A stretch of 64,000 nt of DNA from Antedon bifida (Eukaryota > Echinodermata > Crinoidea > Comatulida > Antedonidae), in contig OY727103.1 of assembly GCA_963402885.1 (NCBI GenBank), forward strand, positions 10,442,085 to 10,506,084, given 5' to 3'. Below, one piece after another: positions 1 to 11,635 of the stretch. The position numbers and the translations under genes were made by a program. How positions within the stretch are numbered: the stretch's first letter is position 1; each line of letters opens with the position of its first letter. Below the pieces are notes generated by a model, which did not search any database, was not told the DNA's origin, and saw only the letters and a list, made by a program, of their open reading frames with translations.

Positions 1-653
1 TGTTTCCATGTTTAGAACCAACAAATATATGGTCTTGATTTTATGGCACTCTGGAATTGTCTCTTCTATTAGCAAAAGAAGTATTCTCATTTTACATACT
101 TTGTTTATAAACTATATTAAAGCTTACCTGTAAAAGTATTCATTTCTACTTCTAGGCTTCTGGGTTATCTCCTATAGAAAAACACAATAAAATAATTAAT
201 TAAAAAAAATTAAGTTTTCTTATTCTTCTTACCTGTACAAGTGTTGCCACTTGTTAATTTGACAAAATTTGCTGATTTTTCAATTACCTACTGGCAGAAC
301 AGGTAAGTAAAAGATATGTACTGTGAGGGTAATAAGCTGTACGGACTATATAAAGGGCAGGAAATATTTTGAGATAATCTAGGTTTTGGCGAGATTCTGG
401 TTTTTAAGGTGTTTATGCTTTGTGAGAGTGAAGTTTGCATTGTACCAGCAACAATGCCTATTTTTTTTTTAAAAAGATGTGCCGTGTTTAACGTTTTCAC
501 CCGCAACTACAGCAATTGCATTATAATTCTTCAAGGTTGATATGTCCTTGGCTATTGGCTGTTCTTGTGGCCTCGAAGTCTCTGCTGCCTGCTTTTTATT
601 TTGGGCATATACCGCATCACATGCTTGTGCATATCTAGCACTTTCCTGATCTC

Positions 654-1291
654 CTGTGATTTGTGATCATTATCTGTTATTAAAAACAATCCACTTAATA
701 TGTTCCCTTATAGAAGTATTTTAACACAACTTGTTATTAAGTTGCAAAATACTGAAATTAAAGACTGCCTGAACCCAAAACAAGTAAGTGCCAGACAAAA
801 AGCCTAAGGAAAAGCCTAGAATATTATATTTATCCTTGTTTGACCAATGTTCGACCAATATTTATCCAATTGTTCTGGAGGTTGTCTTTAATTTGAGGTG
901 ATTTATACAGCCGATGAAATCAAATTTGAAAGTAGTCTGTAATTGGATTTTTATGGGAGTGACTTGTAGGTACTTTTGGCTAGTCTTCAACATAAGTTGC
1001 TCTTAGAGTGGATACGATAGTCTACAATTGAAGATGCTTTTAAAATTGGGGTAGGCGGAAGTATTAATAGAAGGTAGTGGGTTAAATAGAGGGAGACCTG
1101 CATTGAAAATTTGAAATGGACTGTTAGTCTTCAAAAAGAAGTTGCTCTTAGATTGGATACGTCACTAGTCTACAATTGATGGTGATTTTTTAATTATAAT
1201 GCAGTATTAAATACAAGATGGATGGTTAATTAGAGAGAGAACTGCATTGACAATTTGAAAATGACTTATAATTAATTAAAAAATCACCAAC
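654..1291 (-). other. Intron between E11 and T1 (copy 1A)
   Basis: AT-rich, no recognised coding exon. It contains two related stretches of about 60 bp (about 985-1050 and 1122-1185) sharing GTTGCTCTTAGA, GGATAC and GTCTACAATTGA, so a local duplication. A weak minus-strand open stretch at about 1000-1105 follows an AATGCAG acceptor and has a hydrophobic run (LYLTHYLLLILPPTPIL). It could be a degenerate membrane segment, but the support is thin. Confidence 0.35.
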
Positions 1292-1639
1292 CTTGGAATC
1301 CAGATGTTCTGCAATATCCGTTGTAAAATCTTCAATTAGATTAAACTGAACATTAAATTTCTCCAAAACTTTTACTGTTGATCTGCGATTGATATGTGGA
1401 AAACACCCTCAATGACAGAAAACTCTGTTGAGTTGATACCTTCTAGCGTGGATGAGTTGGAATAAACAATGCTGAATTCAAAGAAGTAACCACTTCCCGA
1501 CAGATTAATGGCAAGATCAGTGAAGTTGGCTCAGCCATGGATTATATCTACAGTGTTGTTGCTGATGAGCTCTGCATCAGATACTCCTGGGCATTTTCCA
1601 TGGATGTGAAGAATGTCCCAGATTTTGCACAATTTCAGC
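1292..1639 (-). pseudogene. PKHD1L1-like: Exon E11 of copy 1A with private nonsense codon
   Basis: As 29996-30343, but the tryptophan codon of HGWANF is TGA (plus-strand TCA at 1531-1533). Copies 1B (14371-14718), 2A, 2B (41199-41550) and 3 (62536-62883) all have TGG. This is a single recent change in unit 1. Confidence 0.8.
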
Positions 1640-2454
1640 CTGAAAAAATCAAAAAATCATTGAATAATTCCTTTTTTTCGTAGAATATTTGTATCAAACC
1701 TATGGTGTATTACCAAAGCTTGATAGCCTACAGTATATTGGAGTTTAGAAAGAATTGTGTTAAAACCTACACTGGTATCCAATATAGAGATGCAAGGCTG
1801 AACCTCAAATGGATGGTTCTCCATAGCATCAGCCGTAAACGTATACTCATTGTGCTTTGGAATTGATAGATGATTTCTACTCCTTGGTCACTAGATGCCT
1901 CTTCTTCAGCTTGCTTCTCAGAATACCTGTGAACCAATTAGTTATGTTGGTTTGTAATGATATAGGCATTATGGTTATGTTTGTTGCACGCCACACATGA
2001 GAATACAATTTAAGACTTTGGACAAGACGATACAAGCCAGTTCTATACTACAGTAACTCTACAGAAAACTCTACTTCAACTCATTACTTCTTAAAATGTG
2101 ACTTACGTTTCATTGCCTGTACTTGGACCTCCTGTTGTATTTGTTGCTCTCACACCCATTGTTGGGTCTTCAGCTGGGGGAGAAGAATCGGTCATTGCTA
2201 ATAACCTCAACTTCAAGACTCTCGTACAAAGTACCGGTTTGTGCTGCATTAACAATTTCTGCTTGAAGGTTAACTAACTCATCATGTTCAAGGGTTGAAT
2301 TGCCTGTAAGGAAAAAATATTAATTATTGTTTAGATATTAAAAGAATAGGTAATTAAATAAAATTCAACTCATTTCTAAACATATGAAACTGAAAAAAGA
2401 AGAAATCTGGATAGATTATGTGATACTTTAATATGGTTAAAGAAAGCTATTTAC

Positions 2455-2700
2455 TTATTATATATACCAAACTGGCAAAATTGTTAACAAGATCTTCTTC
2501 ATAGAAGTCGTCAACATCAACAGGAGCCACACCAAAGTCAACCATTATAACCGGTGTAGTGATGATGTCAATTGGGTCACTACCACGTATAAGTATCCAA
2601 AGAGTCTGCCAATCGCGATCACAATAGTTCTCGCCATAAATGCTGGAGTCAGGAGTTGGCATGAACTGATCGTTTGGATCTTCTGGAACCCATATTTCTC
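2455..2700 (-). pseudogene. PKHD1L1-like: Exon E8, 3' half, copy 1A
   Basis: Counterpart of 31161-31406 with an open frame, including DSSIYGENYCDRDWQTLWIL and DDFYEEDLVNN. Its 5' neighbour is the non-LTR fragment starting near 2701. Of the 5' half of E8 only about 55 bp (3040-3095) survives. Confidence 0.84.
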
Positions 2701-3039
2701 TTTCTATTAATGGCAATGATGTCGAAAGAGTTGACAATTTTAAATATCTTGGACTTACATTTGATTCACTTTTATGTCATGGAAAGAGCATGTTGAACAA
2801 GTAGCTTCTAGAGTATCACAACGTATCGGTATTATTCGTAGATTAAGATATTATATTCCAAATTTTGCTTTAAGACTACTTGCTAATGCAATAGTATTAC
2901 CTTGTTTTGAATAGTGTAGTAATGTTTGGTCAAATTGTAACTTAGAACTTGTTAATCGTCTACAAGTACTTCAAAATAGAGTAGCTAGAATCATTCTTTA
3001 TGCTGATATGTAAAGATTTGTATTGTATTGTATTGTATA
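2701..3039 (+). mobile_element. Non-LTR retrotransposon fragment in E8, unit 1
   Basis: Begins with the typical reverse-transcriptase end SINGNDVERVDNFKYLGLTF, continues IIRRLRYYIPNFALRLLANA, and ends in a pentanucleotide tail (TATTG)n. An in-frame TAG replaces the tyrosine codon of CFDYCSN (FE-stop). The stretch corresponding to 31718-32166 is missing here and appears inverted at 3126-3556. Confidence 0.78.
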
Positions 3040-3095
3040 GGAACATATCTCCATCCAGCTGCCCGTTATTTGACATGACATAGTGACCTTGATGG

Positions 3096-3125
3096 TACAA
3101 TACAATACAATACAATACAATAATA
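3096..3125. repeat. (AATAC)n microsatellite
   Basis: Perfect pentanucleotide repeats, the reverse complement of the (GTATT)n tail of the adjacent non-LTR fragment. Confidence 0.85.
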
Positions 3126-3556
3126 CAAATCTTTCTTTATTCTGGAATAGCTCTTTCAATACACAAGTACTGGTCTCCCAAGAGGTCCAGATTTGGAAAA
3201 AAATACAAGAAAAATAAAAGTAAAAGCTATATTAAAACTATGTACAATAGAAGTTATACAAGATGTTTAAATTCAACTTGACTAAGTGTCTCATAATTTT
3301 TACGGATATGTACAGGAAGATTATTCCATAAGGTTGATGCTCTATAATTAAACATTCTCTTTCCATAAATATTGTTCCATGCTGGAACATTTAGAGTTTT
3401 AGTTGATTGACTTCTTGTATTTTTTGTGTGAAAAGTGTCCATAAATTTGAATAGATTTGCTAAATAAGATGGTGCTAAACCCTGTAGGCATTTAAATAAC
3501 ATAATTAATAAATCATTTTCCCATCTGTCATGGACACTCTTCCATTTTAGTGAGGA
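3126..3556 (-). mobile_element. Inverted piece of the same non-LTR fragment, unit 1
   Basis: Reverse complement of 31741-32170. On the minus strand it reads MLFKCLQGLAPSYLANLFKF and later PAWNNIYGKRMFNYRASTLW with NNLPVHIRKNYETLSQVEF. This is the C-terminal region after the RT of CR1/L2/RTE-type elements. A run of AATAC repeats (3096-3125) marks its tail. It replaces E7 and most of E8. Confidence 0.78.
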
Positions 3557-3593
3557 TATTGGGGATAGCTATGAAAACAAGTAAGTAAGTAAC

Positions 3594-4140
3594 TTGTGTT
3601 TCAAGGCAAAAGAAATTACTACAGAGGAGAAGAAACAAGCAACACTGTTAACAGTTATTGGCCCATCATCTTATAAGCTTTTACGAAATTTGGTTACACC
3701 AGAAAAACCCAAGGATAAAACATTCGATGAGCTGGTAACAGCTATGAATGGGCATCACAGTCCAGTGCCTAGTGAAATTGTACAGCGATACAAATTCAAC
3801 TCACGCTTTCGACGTGATAATGAAACAGTGCCTGAATTTATGGCATCGCTTCGATCGATGGCAGAATTCTGTAACTTTGGAGCCTCGCTCAATACAATGT
3901 TACGAGATCGTCTAGTTTTTGGCGTCCGTAATCACGGAATTTGGTCTTTTGGCAGAAAAAGCACTGACACTGTGGAAAGAATAACCATTTGCCAGACAAA
4001 TGTTATTTTAAGTAAACAACTTGCCATTATTGTAGCAAGGTAGGACACATTCAATCTGTTTGTCTTAGCAAAAAGAAGGGGAAGCCCCAAACAGTTAAAA
4101 ATGTTGTGGCAGATGAGCCAAGTGATGAACCAAGCAACAT
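3594..4140 (+). pseudogene. Gypsy gag with zinc knuckle, unit 1
   Basis: The capsid-like part reads EKKQATLLTVIGPSSYKLLR then LRDRLVFGVRNHG. A frame change follows, since the LLAEKALTLWKE continuation lies in another frame. The zinc knuckle CHYCSKVGHIQSVC (4022-4063, CX2CX4HX4C) is again in a different frame from the long open stretch 3594-4043. The start methionine is not defined because the 5' end of gag is missing. Confidence 0.78.
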
Positions 4141-4154
4141 AGCTACAGAAATGT

Positions 4155-5254
4155 ATGAAGAATTATTTGGAACAAAGACCACGTCTAGTTCTCCACCTCA
4201 TCATCAAAGTTAAGATACTGTTAGATGGTTTGGATACTGAAATGGAAATTGACACAGGAGCCTCGGTATCAATAATGTCGCAGACGAAATTTAGGCAATT
4301 ATGGCCTGAAAGAAAACTTGAACCATCGTCAGTTAAGCTACGTACGTACACTGGACAAATAATGGATGTTTTGGGTAAAATTAATGCTGAAGTTACATAC
4401 CAGAGTACTACTACAATATTACCGTTAACGATTGTGCGAACAAATGGACCTACCCTAATTGGTCGAGACTGGCTTCAGTTTATAAAGTTGGACTGGCAAC
4501 AAATCAAGGTAATAAACCAATTAGATTTAAGTTCACTGCTTGGTAAATACCAAGAAATATTTAAAGATGAACTAGGTACCCTTAAGGGTACTGAAGCAAA
4601 AATGTATGTTGATAAAGAGACAATGCTAAAATTTTGCAAAGCCAGAAATGTTCCGTATGCTTTGCGACAGAAAGTAGATGACGAACTTGATCGCTTACAA
4701 CGAGAAGGCATTATTGAACCTATACAGTTTTCAGACTGGGCTGCACCAATAGTTCCGGTACTTAAGGCAGATAAATCTACCATTAGGATCTGTGGTGACT
4801 ACAAAATTACTGTAAATAAAGCAGCCAAAGTTGATCAGTATCCTTTGCCCCGAAGAAAAATTTACTAAATTGGACATGTCACAAGCGTACCAACAATTAC
4901 TCTTGGATAAAGATTCTCGAAAATATGTTGTAATCAACACTCAAAAGGGACTTTACAATATACACGGTTGCCGTTTGGAGTCTCTTCAGCACCAGCGATT
5001 TTCCAGCGTGTCATGGAAGGACTATTACAAGGAATTAAAGGTGTTACAGTATACCTGGACGATATATTAATTACAGGAAAAAATGACTTTGAGCATTTCG
5101 AAACTCTTGAAACCGTCCTAAAGCGACTGGCAGATGCTGGACTTCGTCTAAAAAAGAGTAAGTGTGTTTTTATGGTTAAATCTGTTGGTTATTTGGGACA
5201 CCTGATCGACAAAGAGGGATTGCATCCCACAAACGCCAAAGTGAGAGCAATTAA
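4155..5254 (+). pseudogene. Gypsy protease and reverse transcriptase, unit 1
   Basis: The retropepsin motif MEIDTGASVSIMS is followed by the RT start (REGIIEPIQFSDWAAPIVPV, ICGDYK). The frame breaks near 4850, with KLDMSQAYQQLLLD in a second frame, and again before PFGVSSAPAIFQRVMEGLL and the catalytic YLDDIL. The RT is cut at 5254 by the TTAA-flanked transposon and resumes at 8972. Confidence 0.82.
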
Positions 5255-6119
5255 GAGCCATTTTCTGTAAAAATCAAAGATTTGGTGGCAGATGTAAAAA
5301 AATGGATTTCTCTCAAATTTTTACCATGAATAGACATTTCAATAAAAAGCATATCTACAACATTCTTTTTAATTTTTAGCCTCCGTTGCCATGACAACGG
5401 TCAATTATTCAAATTTTGATGTTTTTGCCATTTTTCACAGATTTTCTATAGTAAAAAAGTACACAAAAGTATACTTATTTTAACCAAAAATACTTACAGT
5501 ATACAGTTTTTGTTTATAGCAGTGTAAACAACATGTATTGAGTTTCATTTAATGTAGAAAAAAAAAATTTACAAAATGGAGTTTGGTTGATACCATTAAT
5601 TTAAAAAGGGGTGTTTTTAAAAAATATTTTTTTTATAAAAGTATACATCATAAACGTACCTATAACTTCCAAAGTGGTGTTTTTAAATCAATGAGGTTTT
5701 GTAATTTGATAGTCAATAGGTTTGTCAACAATATTCACGAAAAAAACACTGGGGTAAATTACGTACATAGGTTTTGTGTTGTCAGGAAAATACGGAAAAT
5801 ACAAAAAAATACAAACAAAATATCAACAAACAAAACACATGAAACACAATTTAAATATGGCTAATCCAATAATAAAATAATATGTGGCTTGTCATAATGC
5901 TACTAGAGTCATACGAATAGTTTAGATAAAATAGGACAATGTGTTGCCAGGTTTATTTCAATTAATTGCCAGAAAAACAGTATTTTGCATTGAAATATTT
6001 AGTTGATGGAAAATAATGTTAAACTTTGAAATAATTGTGTCAAGGTTTTTATAATTTTTTACATCTATTTTGTGTAAAGAGATACAGAAAGACCTCCCAA
6101 AAAATCTGACCTTGTAATT

Positions 6120-7540
6120 TGGTCATTTGAGGTCAAAAGGGGTCAGAATGCAAAACAGGACAGGTCCCCACTTTACTACAACTATTAATGTTTGATCAAA
6201 ATTTACAAGATAGTTCATAAAAATTCTCAACAATTTTCATTTTTTACCTCTGTTGTTACCATAGCAACCATTTCTATGTGTAACTAAGGAAAGTAATTTT
6301 AAAAAAAATCGAAAAAAATGGCGTTTTTATGAATACAAAGAATTGATTGCATTTGTAATTTTTCTCAATTTTACTTCTACTGCATTCTAATAATCTTAAA
6401 GTGATGACAAACTTGACCAAGTCAAATGAGGTCAACATTTTACCATAGTAACTGTTTCTATGCGAAAATATTTTCAAAATATGGGTTTTTTCATAATTTA
6501 CATTTTACATATTAAGGTCAAATGACATTTTACATTTTACCTACAGTGTATTGTAGCAACTGTTTCTATACGTAACTAACTACAATATTTTTAATATGGG
6601 GTTTCATGACTACAAAAAATTGATTACATAGCTACTACTTTCTCTCCAAATTCACCTACCTACTGAATCCCAGAAAATGTCTGATCTTGTGAAAGGGTCA
6701 TTTGTTGGGTCAAATTATGTCAAAATGTATTATTTATGTTATTTTAGAACCTGTTTCTATGCGTAAATAAGGATAATTGTTTTTTAAAATACAGTTGAAC
6801 CTCCCGTAAGTGGCCACCCTCGGGACCTGGAAAAGTGGTCTGCCGATAAAGGGCCAAAATCACGTATTATGGCTATGCACGATATTCTTAACGAAACAAG
6901 CCTCTCAATTTTCCAGCTAATTGTATTATTATTTATAATCAGGTGGTTTAGTTTTTTTAGCATTTTCAGACAAATTTTAAAAGCTTTTAACATATGAAAA
7001 ATGGTCGGTCAAAATCTGTGTAGTTTTCTCATCTCTTCACATTAATGTTTTTAAAACCGCTTCGAAATAAAGCTAATATATAAAGAAATACAATAAACAT
7101 GGACCTCTAATTCATAGGTCCATGCAATAAGTATCACATTTTTCGGGTGGCCGCTTACGGGAGGTCATTTATCATACAAAAAATCTCATTTTTAGTATAA
7201 AAAGCTGCCCGCAGCTGCTTACGGGAGGTGGCCGCTTACGGTAGGTACCAAATGCACTGATTAGATAGAACAAACAGGCTTTTCAAAGTGCGTTCGTTAA
7301 GGGAGGTGGCCGTTTACGGGAGGTGCCCGCTGTAAATAAAATATGGGGTTTTCATGAATAAAAATAATCACAGAATCCTTACGAATATGACCTTGTGAAA
7401 TGGTAATTTGAAAATGCTAATAAGGCATGCCTGCTAATAATCTACAAATTTAAATTTGTATAAGATAAGTATGAACAATCTAAGGAATATCTCAATTTTA
7501 GTTACCATAGTAACTGTTGCTATGCATAACTAAGGGAAAT
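6120..7540. repeat. Diverged internal repeats of the TTAA element
   Basis: At least five spaced copies of a motif like ACCATAGTAACTGTTTCTATGC, near 6253, 6440, 6547, 6738 and 7501, often preceded by GGTCATTTGAGGTCAAA. Counterparts are in 43680-44360. Confidence 0.65.
6792..7332 (+). mobile_element. Nested TA-flanked MITE
   Basis: 541 bp between TA dinucleotides. The left end is CAGTTGAACCTCCCGTAAGT and the right end inverted is CAGCGGGCACCTCCCGTAAA, with further CTCCCGTAAGNGGCCACC repeats inside at about 7145-7250. TA duplication and small size suggest a Tc1/mariner-type non-autonomous element. A truncated copy is at about 43232-43654. Confidence 0.7.
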
Positions 7541-8971
7541 TAAATAATTATCAGATAATTATTAATTAATAATTACTACTGAATCCAACCATCACAGTAA
7601 AAAAAATATAGAATTTAAAACCAATATTTAATATAAAGTGTGATATTTTACATGCTGACCTTAAATGAAATGAAATTTCACATCAGGGCTTAAATATTTG
7701 TTATGTAGCATTAACATATCTGAGTATATCATTGACTTTTGATTGGTTCAATTTTGGGGAGGGGAAAGTGGTAGATCCAGGAGTTTTAAATAGTTAGGGG
7801 GTTGGAGACGAGGGTCTAAAAACTTAACTTTATGTCCTATTTTTGCATTGCAATTTTTAACTTGGGGTGGGTGGGGGCTTGGAGAAAGGGGGAGGGGGTG
7901 GGATGGAGGAGTTTGAATCGGTCTATTGGTTGGGGCGATGGTAGCGGCAGTGTGGGTTGTGCTTGATTGCATGAATTTGACACTCTATAGTGGATGATCG
8001 ACCAAAGCGTTGCAGTTTATCTTTTTGTGGTTATTGTCGGGGTAAGGGGGAGGGGGGGGGGGGGTTGTAGTCGGAAGTGGTGGTGGATGGGCATGTGGGA
8101 TCTGTTTAGGTTAGCAAATAAAAGAAGTAAAAAAATGAAAGAGGAGCTTCAAAATAAGAGAGGAGTAATCTGTTGCAAAGAAAAAAAAAATTCACAACGA
8201 TATGATAATTTATTCAAATTTCCAGAGGATAAACCTATAAAATGACATTAAAACTGGGAATTACACAATCTATAATTAAAAATATTGTTTTTTTTCTCAC
8301 AACACAACTAGAACTATATAAAACATTAAGAATTTTTCTGACCAATGAGTTTCAAATCAGATAATCAAAGAAAATAAAATGTTTTTACTAATATACCATG
8401 TTTTTTTTAAATAAAAATGCCTATGTTTCTCGCAACACTGCTTGTAGATTTTTAAAATACCCCAGTATTTTAATTTAGAAATCACTTATTAAACATTAGA
8501 ACTACCTATTTGTAATAAATCAGCTAAAAAAAAACACCACTTTGGGCGTTATGGTGAAGTAAAGTTTAGTTGCATTTAACAATTAAAAAAAAGTGAAAAA
8601 CACCCCTTTTTAAATAAATGGTATCTCCCAAAGTATGAAATCAAAAAAAAAAAAAAATATGAAACAGGTACACAATGCATTGTTATTATGCATACACTAA
8701 TTATTTTTTATAATTAAATGAACAAAACAAAAATATCGTTCATCAAAGTAGTACCAATATCCATTTTAAAAAACCTTAAAAAAGGACAAAATTTGTCAAA
8801 AACACAAATTTGGCCGTTGCCATGGAAATATATGTGTGAAATAAAAAATACTTCATATTTGATTTCTCTCAACACATATATAGCCATGTGCAAAATTTGA
8901 AAGAAATCCATTTTTTTGAGTCTGCCACTATTTTTGATATTTCTTTGATTCTTACAGACAATGGCTCTTAA

Positions 8972-9778
8972 AGATGCTCCAGCGTCTCAAAACTTGACAG
9001 AACCGAGAGCTTATTTGGGATTATTATCTTATTATGAAGTTTTTACCAAACTTATCCAACACACTTAATTGCTTTGTTATATGCCTTACTTCGTAAGGAT
9101 AAAGCTTGGAACTGGACAAATTTAGAACAATCTACTTTTGATAAATCAAAGGAATTGCTACTTTCCTGCAGAGTACTTGCACATTATGATCCAAAAAAGG
9201 AAATAATATTATCGTGTGATGCATCTCAATATGGAAGTGGGGCTGTGTTAGCACATCGAAAAAGTGACGGTACAGAAAGACCAATCGCATTTGCATCTAG
9301 AACACTTGCAGAAGCGGAAAAAAAGTATTCGCAAATTGAGAAAGAAGGTTTGGCATGCGTTTTCGGAGTAACGCGATTTCAGTCTTACATTTATGGTAGA
9401 CATTTCACATTGGTAACAGACCATAAGCTGGGTCTTAATGAGGACAGACTTGTGCCTAGCCAAGCATCAGCTAGAATCCAATGTTGGGCACTGAAATTAG
9501 GTACATACAAATATACATTAAGCTTCAAACTGACAAAGTCCCATGCCAATGCGGATGCCTTAAGCAGATTACCATTGCCAGGAAAACCAGAATCAATTCC
9601 ACAACCTGCCGAAACTGTTCTATTGATGGAGTCAATGAACCAATCTCCAGTTTCCACAGCAGATATTAAAGGTTGGACGGTTAAAGATCCAACACTTTTT
9701 CGAGTTCTTTACTACATTGAAAAGGGTTGGCCCAATACTAATCCAAAAATTGAAAACTTGCAACCATATTGGATCTGA
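8972..9778 (+). pseudogene. Gypsy RT end and RNase H, unit 1
   Basis: RNase H motifs include LSCDASQYGSGAVLAH, FASRTL, YSQIEKEGLA and VTDHK. Six bases (PL after TDHK) present in unit 2 are missing here. The frame continues past the position of the unit 2 stop (TTGAAAAGG here, TTTAAAAGG there) to 9778. Confidence 0.82.
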
Positions 9779-9811
9779 CAAAGAGAACTCTCTACACAAG
9801 ATGGATGTATT

Positions 9812-10940
9812 TTGTGGGGAAATAGAATTGTTGTTCCACAGCCTGGTAGAAAACAGTTGCTACAAGCACTACATGACGGTCATACTGGAATTGTCAGAAT
9901 GAAAAGTTTTGCTCGGGATTCGTTATGGTGGCCTAATATGGACAAAGACATATCAAAGCAGTGCGATACATGCCAATCCAATCAAACTTTACCACCTAAA
10001 GCACCATTGCACTCATGGAATTGGCCAAATAGACCATGGTCACGATTACATATCGACTATGCTGGACCATTTATTGGAAAAATGTTTTTAATACGATGCA
10101 TACTCAAAATGGCTTGAGGTAATTCCGGTAACGACAAATACCACAGTGGATAAGCTCAGGCTTATATTTGCATCGCATGGATTGCCAGATAAAATAGTAT
10201 CCGACAATGGAACATGTTTCACCAGTGATGAATTTCATACATTCGTAAAGCGAAATGGAATAAGACATTCTTTAACAGCCCCATATAACCCATCATCGAA
10301 TGGTCTTGCGGAACGTGCTGTACGCACATTTAAAGAAACAATGAAACGTATGAAAGATGGATATATCGAAACAAAAGTCGCAAGAAACTTATGTTGTAAT
10401 TTGTATGTTCTTGTTATCAGTTTCTTGTTTTGAAGGACCCAAGTGGAAATAAGTTTTTCTTTTCTTGGCATTCCTTGTAATCAAGGCCTGTTTTTTCCGT
10501 GCAATTGTTTTTCTATTTTCTATTTATTATATTTTATTGTTTTTTAACCTTGATTACCAAATAAAGTTTAAAAAAAAAACAATTCAAGATTCCTATTTAA
10601 ATATAGAAATACACCTCATAGCACAACTGGCAAAACACCAGCAGAATTACTGAATGGCCGAAAATTGAAAACGCATTTTGATCTTTTATCCCTTATCAAG
10701 CAGATCGTGTTATCACTCAACTTGAAAAACAGAAATTAGCCCATGATCGTCATGCAAAGAACGCACTTTTGTAGAAGGAGAGTAGGTGTATATAAAGAAC
10801 TTTAGAGGACAAAATCTGAAATGGTTACCCGGAACAATAATATTAAAATCCGGTCGCATCTCATTCAAGATAAAACTAGAAGATGGACGAGTTTGTCGTC
10901 GTCATGCCGACCATATCAGGAAGCGTTATAGGCCTGTTCA
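9812..10940 (+). pseudogene. Gypsy integrase, unit 1
   Basis: HHCC zinc-binding region (HDGHTG ... CDTCQ) and catalytic-core pieces HIDYAGPF, KIVSDNGTCF and SNGLAERAVRTFKE lie in more than one frame. A 9-bp deletion relative to unit 2 lies near 10130. The core is interrupted by a poly(A)-bearing insert at 10389-10584, and TTGKTPAELLNGRKL follows it in another frame. The C-terminal part is truncated at about 10938. Confidence 0.8.
10389..10584 (+). mobile_element. Poly(A)-tailed retro-insert within integrase, unit 1
   Basis: About 196 bp ending AATAAAG and an A-run, inserted between TTCTTATG-type left and CAAGATTC right sequence. In unit 2 the flanking repeat is perfect; here the left copy has mutated. 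See 36332-36528. Confidence 0.72.
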
Positions 10941-11004
10941 GCTTTCAACTATAACAGAACTTGTCTCTCTCTCACTTATTTGTATTGTAAATCGGTACAT
11001 TACA
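10939..11004 (+). repeat. 3' LTR remnant, unit 1
   Basis: Matches the last about 66 bp of the unit 2 LTR, including the end TACATTACA. The joint with pol at GTTCAGCTTTC indicates a deletion. Confidence 0.78.
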
Positions 11005-11144
11005 AAAAGTATTGTAGGTAAGTGTACTAGGTTGATGAAAATAATGCAACTAGCAAGTAAGGATACACAATGATTTACATTTACGTAACTTGGATAAATG
11101 CAAGTGGTCCGTAGATATATAGGATAAATACTATTAGTACTTAC

Positions 11145-11312
11145 CCTAAATTAGGTATATGTATGTAAACCCTGTTCTTGTCTCTGACTGTTACCTTCTT
11201 TGTACAGTACCTACAGCGGACATTGGGTGGATACCATCATCATTTGATGGATTGGTCATAGTAGCGTAATGATCTTTCTTACACGCAGTATCAAAATGAG
11301 CGAATGTGACAT
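11145..11312 (-). pseudogene. PKHD1L1-like: Exon E5 of copy 1A
   Basis: As 37702-37869, with MTNPSNDDGIHP. The frame runs to a TAA after VQRR, while the continuing homology (VRDKNRVYIHIPNLG) lies one base out of frame. Confidence 0.8.
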
Positions 11313-11635
11313 CTATTGATAAGAAAGAGCAAAATACCTTTATTTGTAAATGAATAAGTATGTTGAAATATATTCATTTGGTAAGTTTCACCAAAAATGT
11401 ATTCCGATATTAAAGACATATTTTATGATAAAACAGTACTAAGGGACAACCTCAACATTACAGTGGTGATAACTTGGATACAATGGCAATTTTATGTTAT
11501 CCAAATAAGCATTCAGCTTCATGTGTAAACAGTATGAGTATGCGTTTCCTGCAATAAATAGAACTCAACTGGTTTGTCCAAGTAAGGACTAGGTTTGTCC
11601 AAGTAAGGACCAGATTATGTCATGCTTTTACATAC

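Larger units (their letters stand above)
5255..8967 (+). mobile_element. TTAA-flanked DNA transposon with long diverged inverted ends, unit 1
   Basis: 3713 bp between TTAA (5251-5254) and TTAA (8968-8971), exactly at the point where unit 2 has uninterrupted Gypsy RT. Ends are GAGCCATTTTCTGTAAAAAT and, inverted, GAGCCATTGTCTGTAAGAAT. Similarity of the two ends continues imperfectly for about 400 bp (shared ATGGATTTCT, GATACCATT and AAAAAGGGGTGTTTTT). No transposase was recognised. TTAA duplications are typical of piggyBac and Kolobok superfamilies. The interior holds diverged repeats of CATAGNAACNGTTTCTATGC and a nested MITE. Confidence 0.85.
3560..11004 (+). mobile_element. Ty3/Gypsy-type LTR retrotransposon, unit 1 (broken, with nested insertions)
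   Basis: Order is gag, zinc knuckle, protease, RT, RNase H, integrase, then a 3' LTR remnant. It is interrupted by a TTAA-flanked transposon (5255-8967) and a poly(A)-bearing insert (10389-10584). No 5' LTR was found. The end of pol, the polypurine tract and most of the 3' LTR are deleted near 10938, leaving about 65 bp of LTR ending TACATTACA at 11004. It sits in the E5-E7 intron, antisense to the host gene. Mag/SURL-like affiliation is suggested by the RT motifs but not tested. Confidence 0.87.

Noticed and set aside
7748-8245. Open frames with proline-rich or glycine-rich peptides
   Set aside because: They come from low-complexity G-runs inside the TTAA-flanked element and are absent from its second copy.
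8714-8911. Overlapping open frames on both strands, repeated inverted at 42357-42554
   Set aside because: Part of the inverted end of the TTAA-flanked transposon; symmetric open frames in AT-rich DNA, with no transposase motif.
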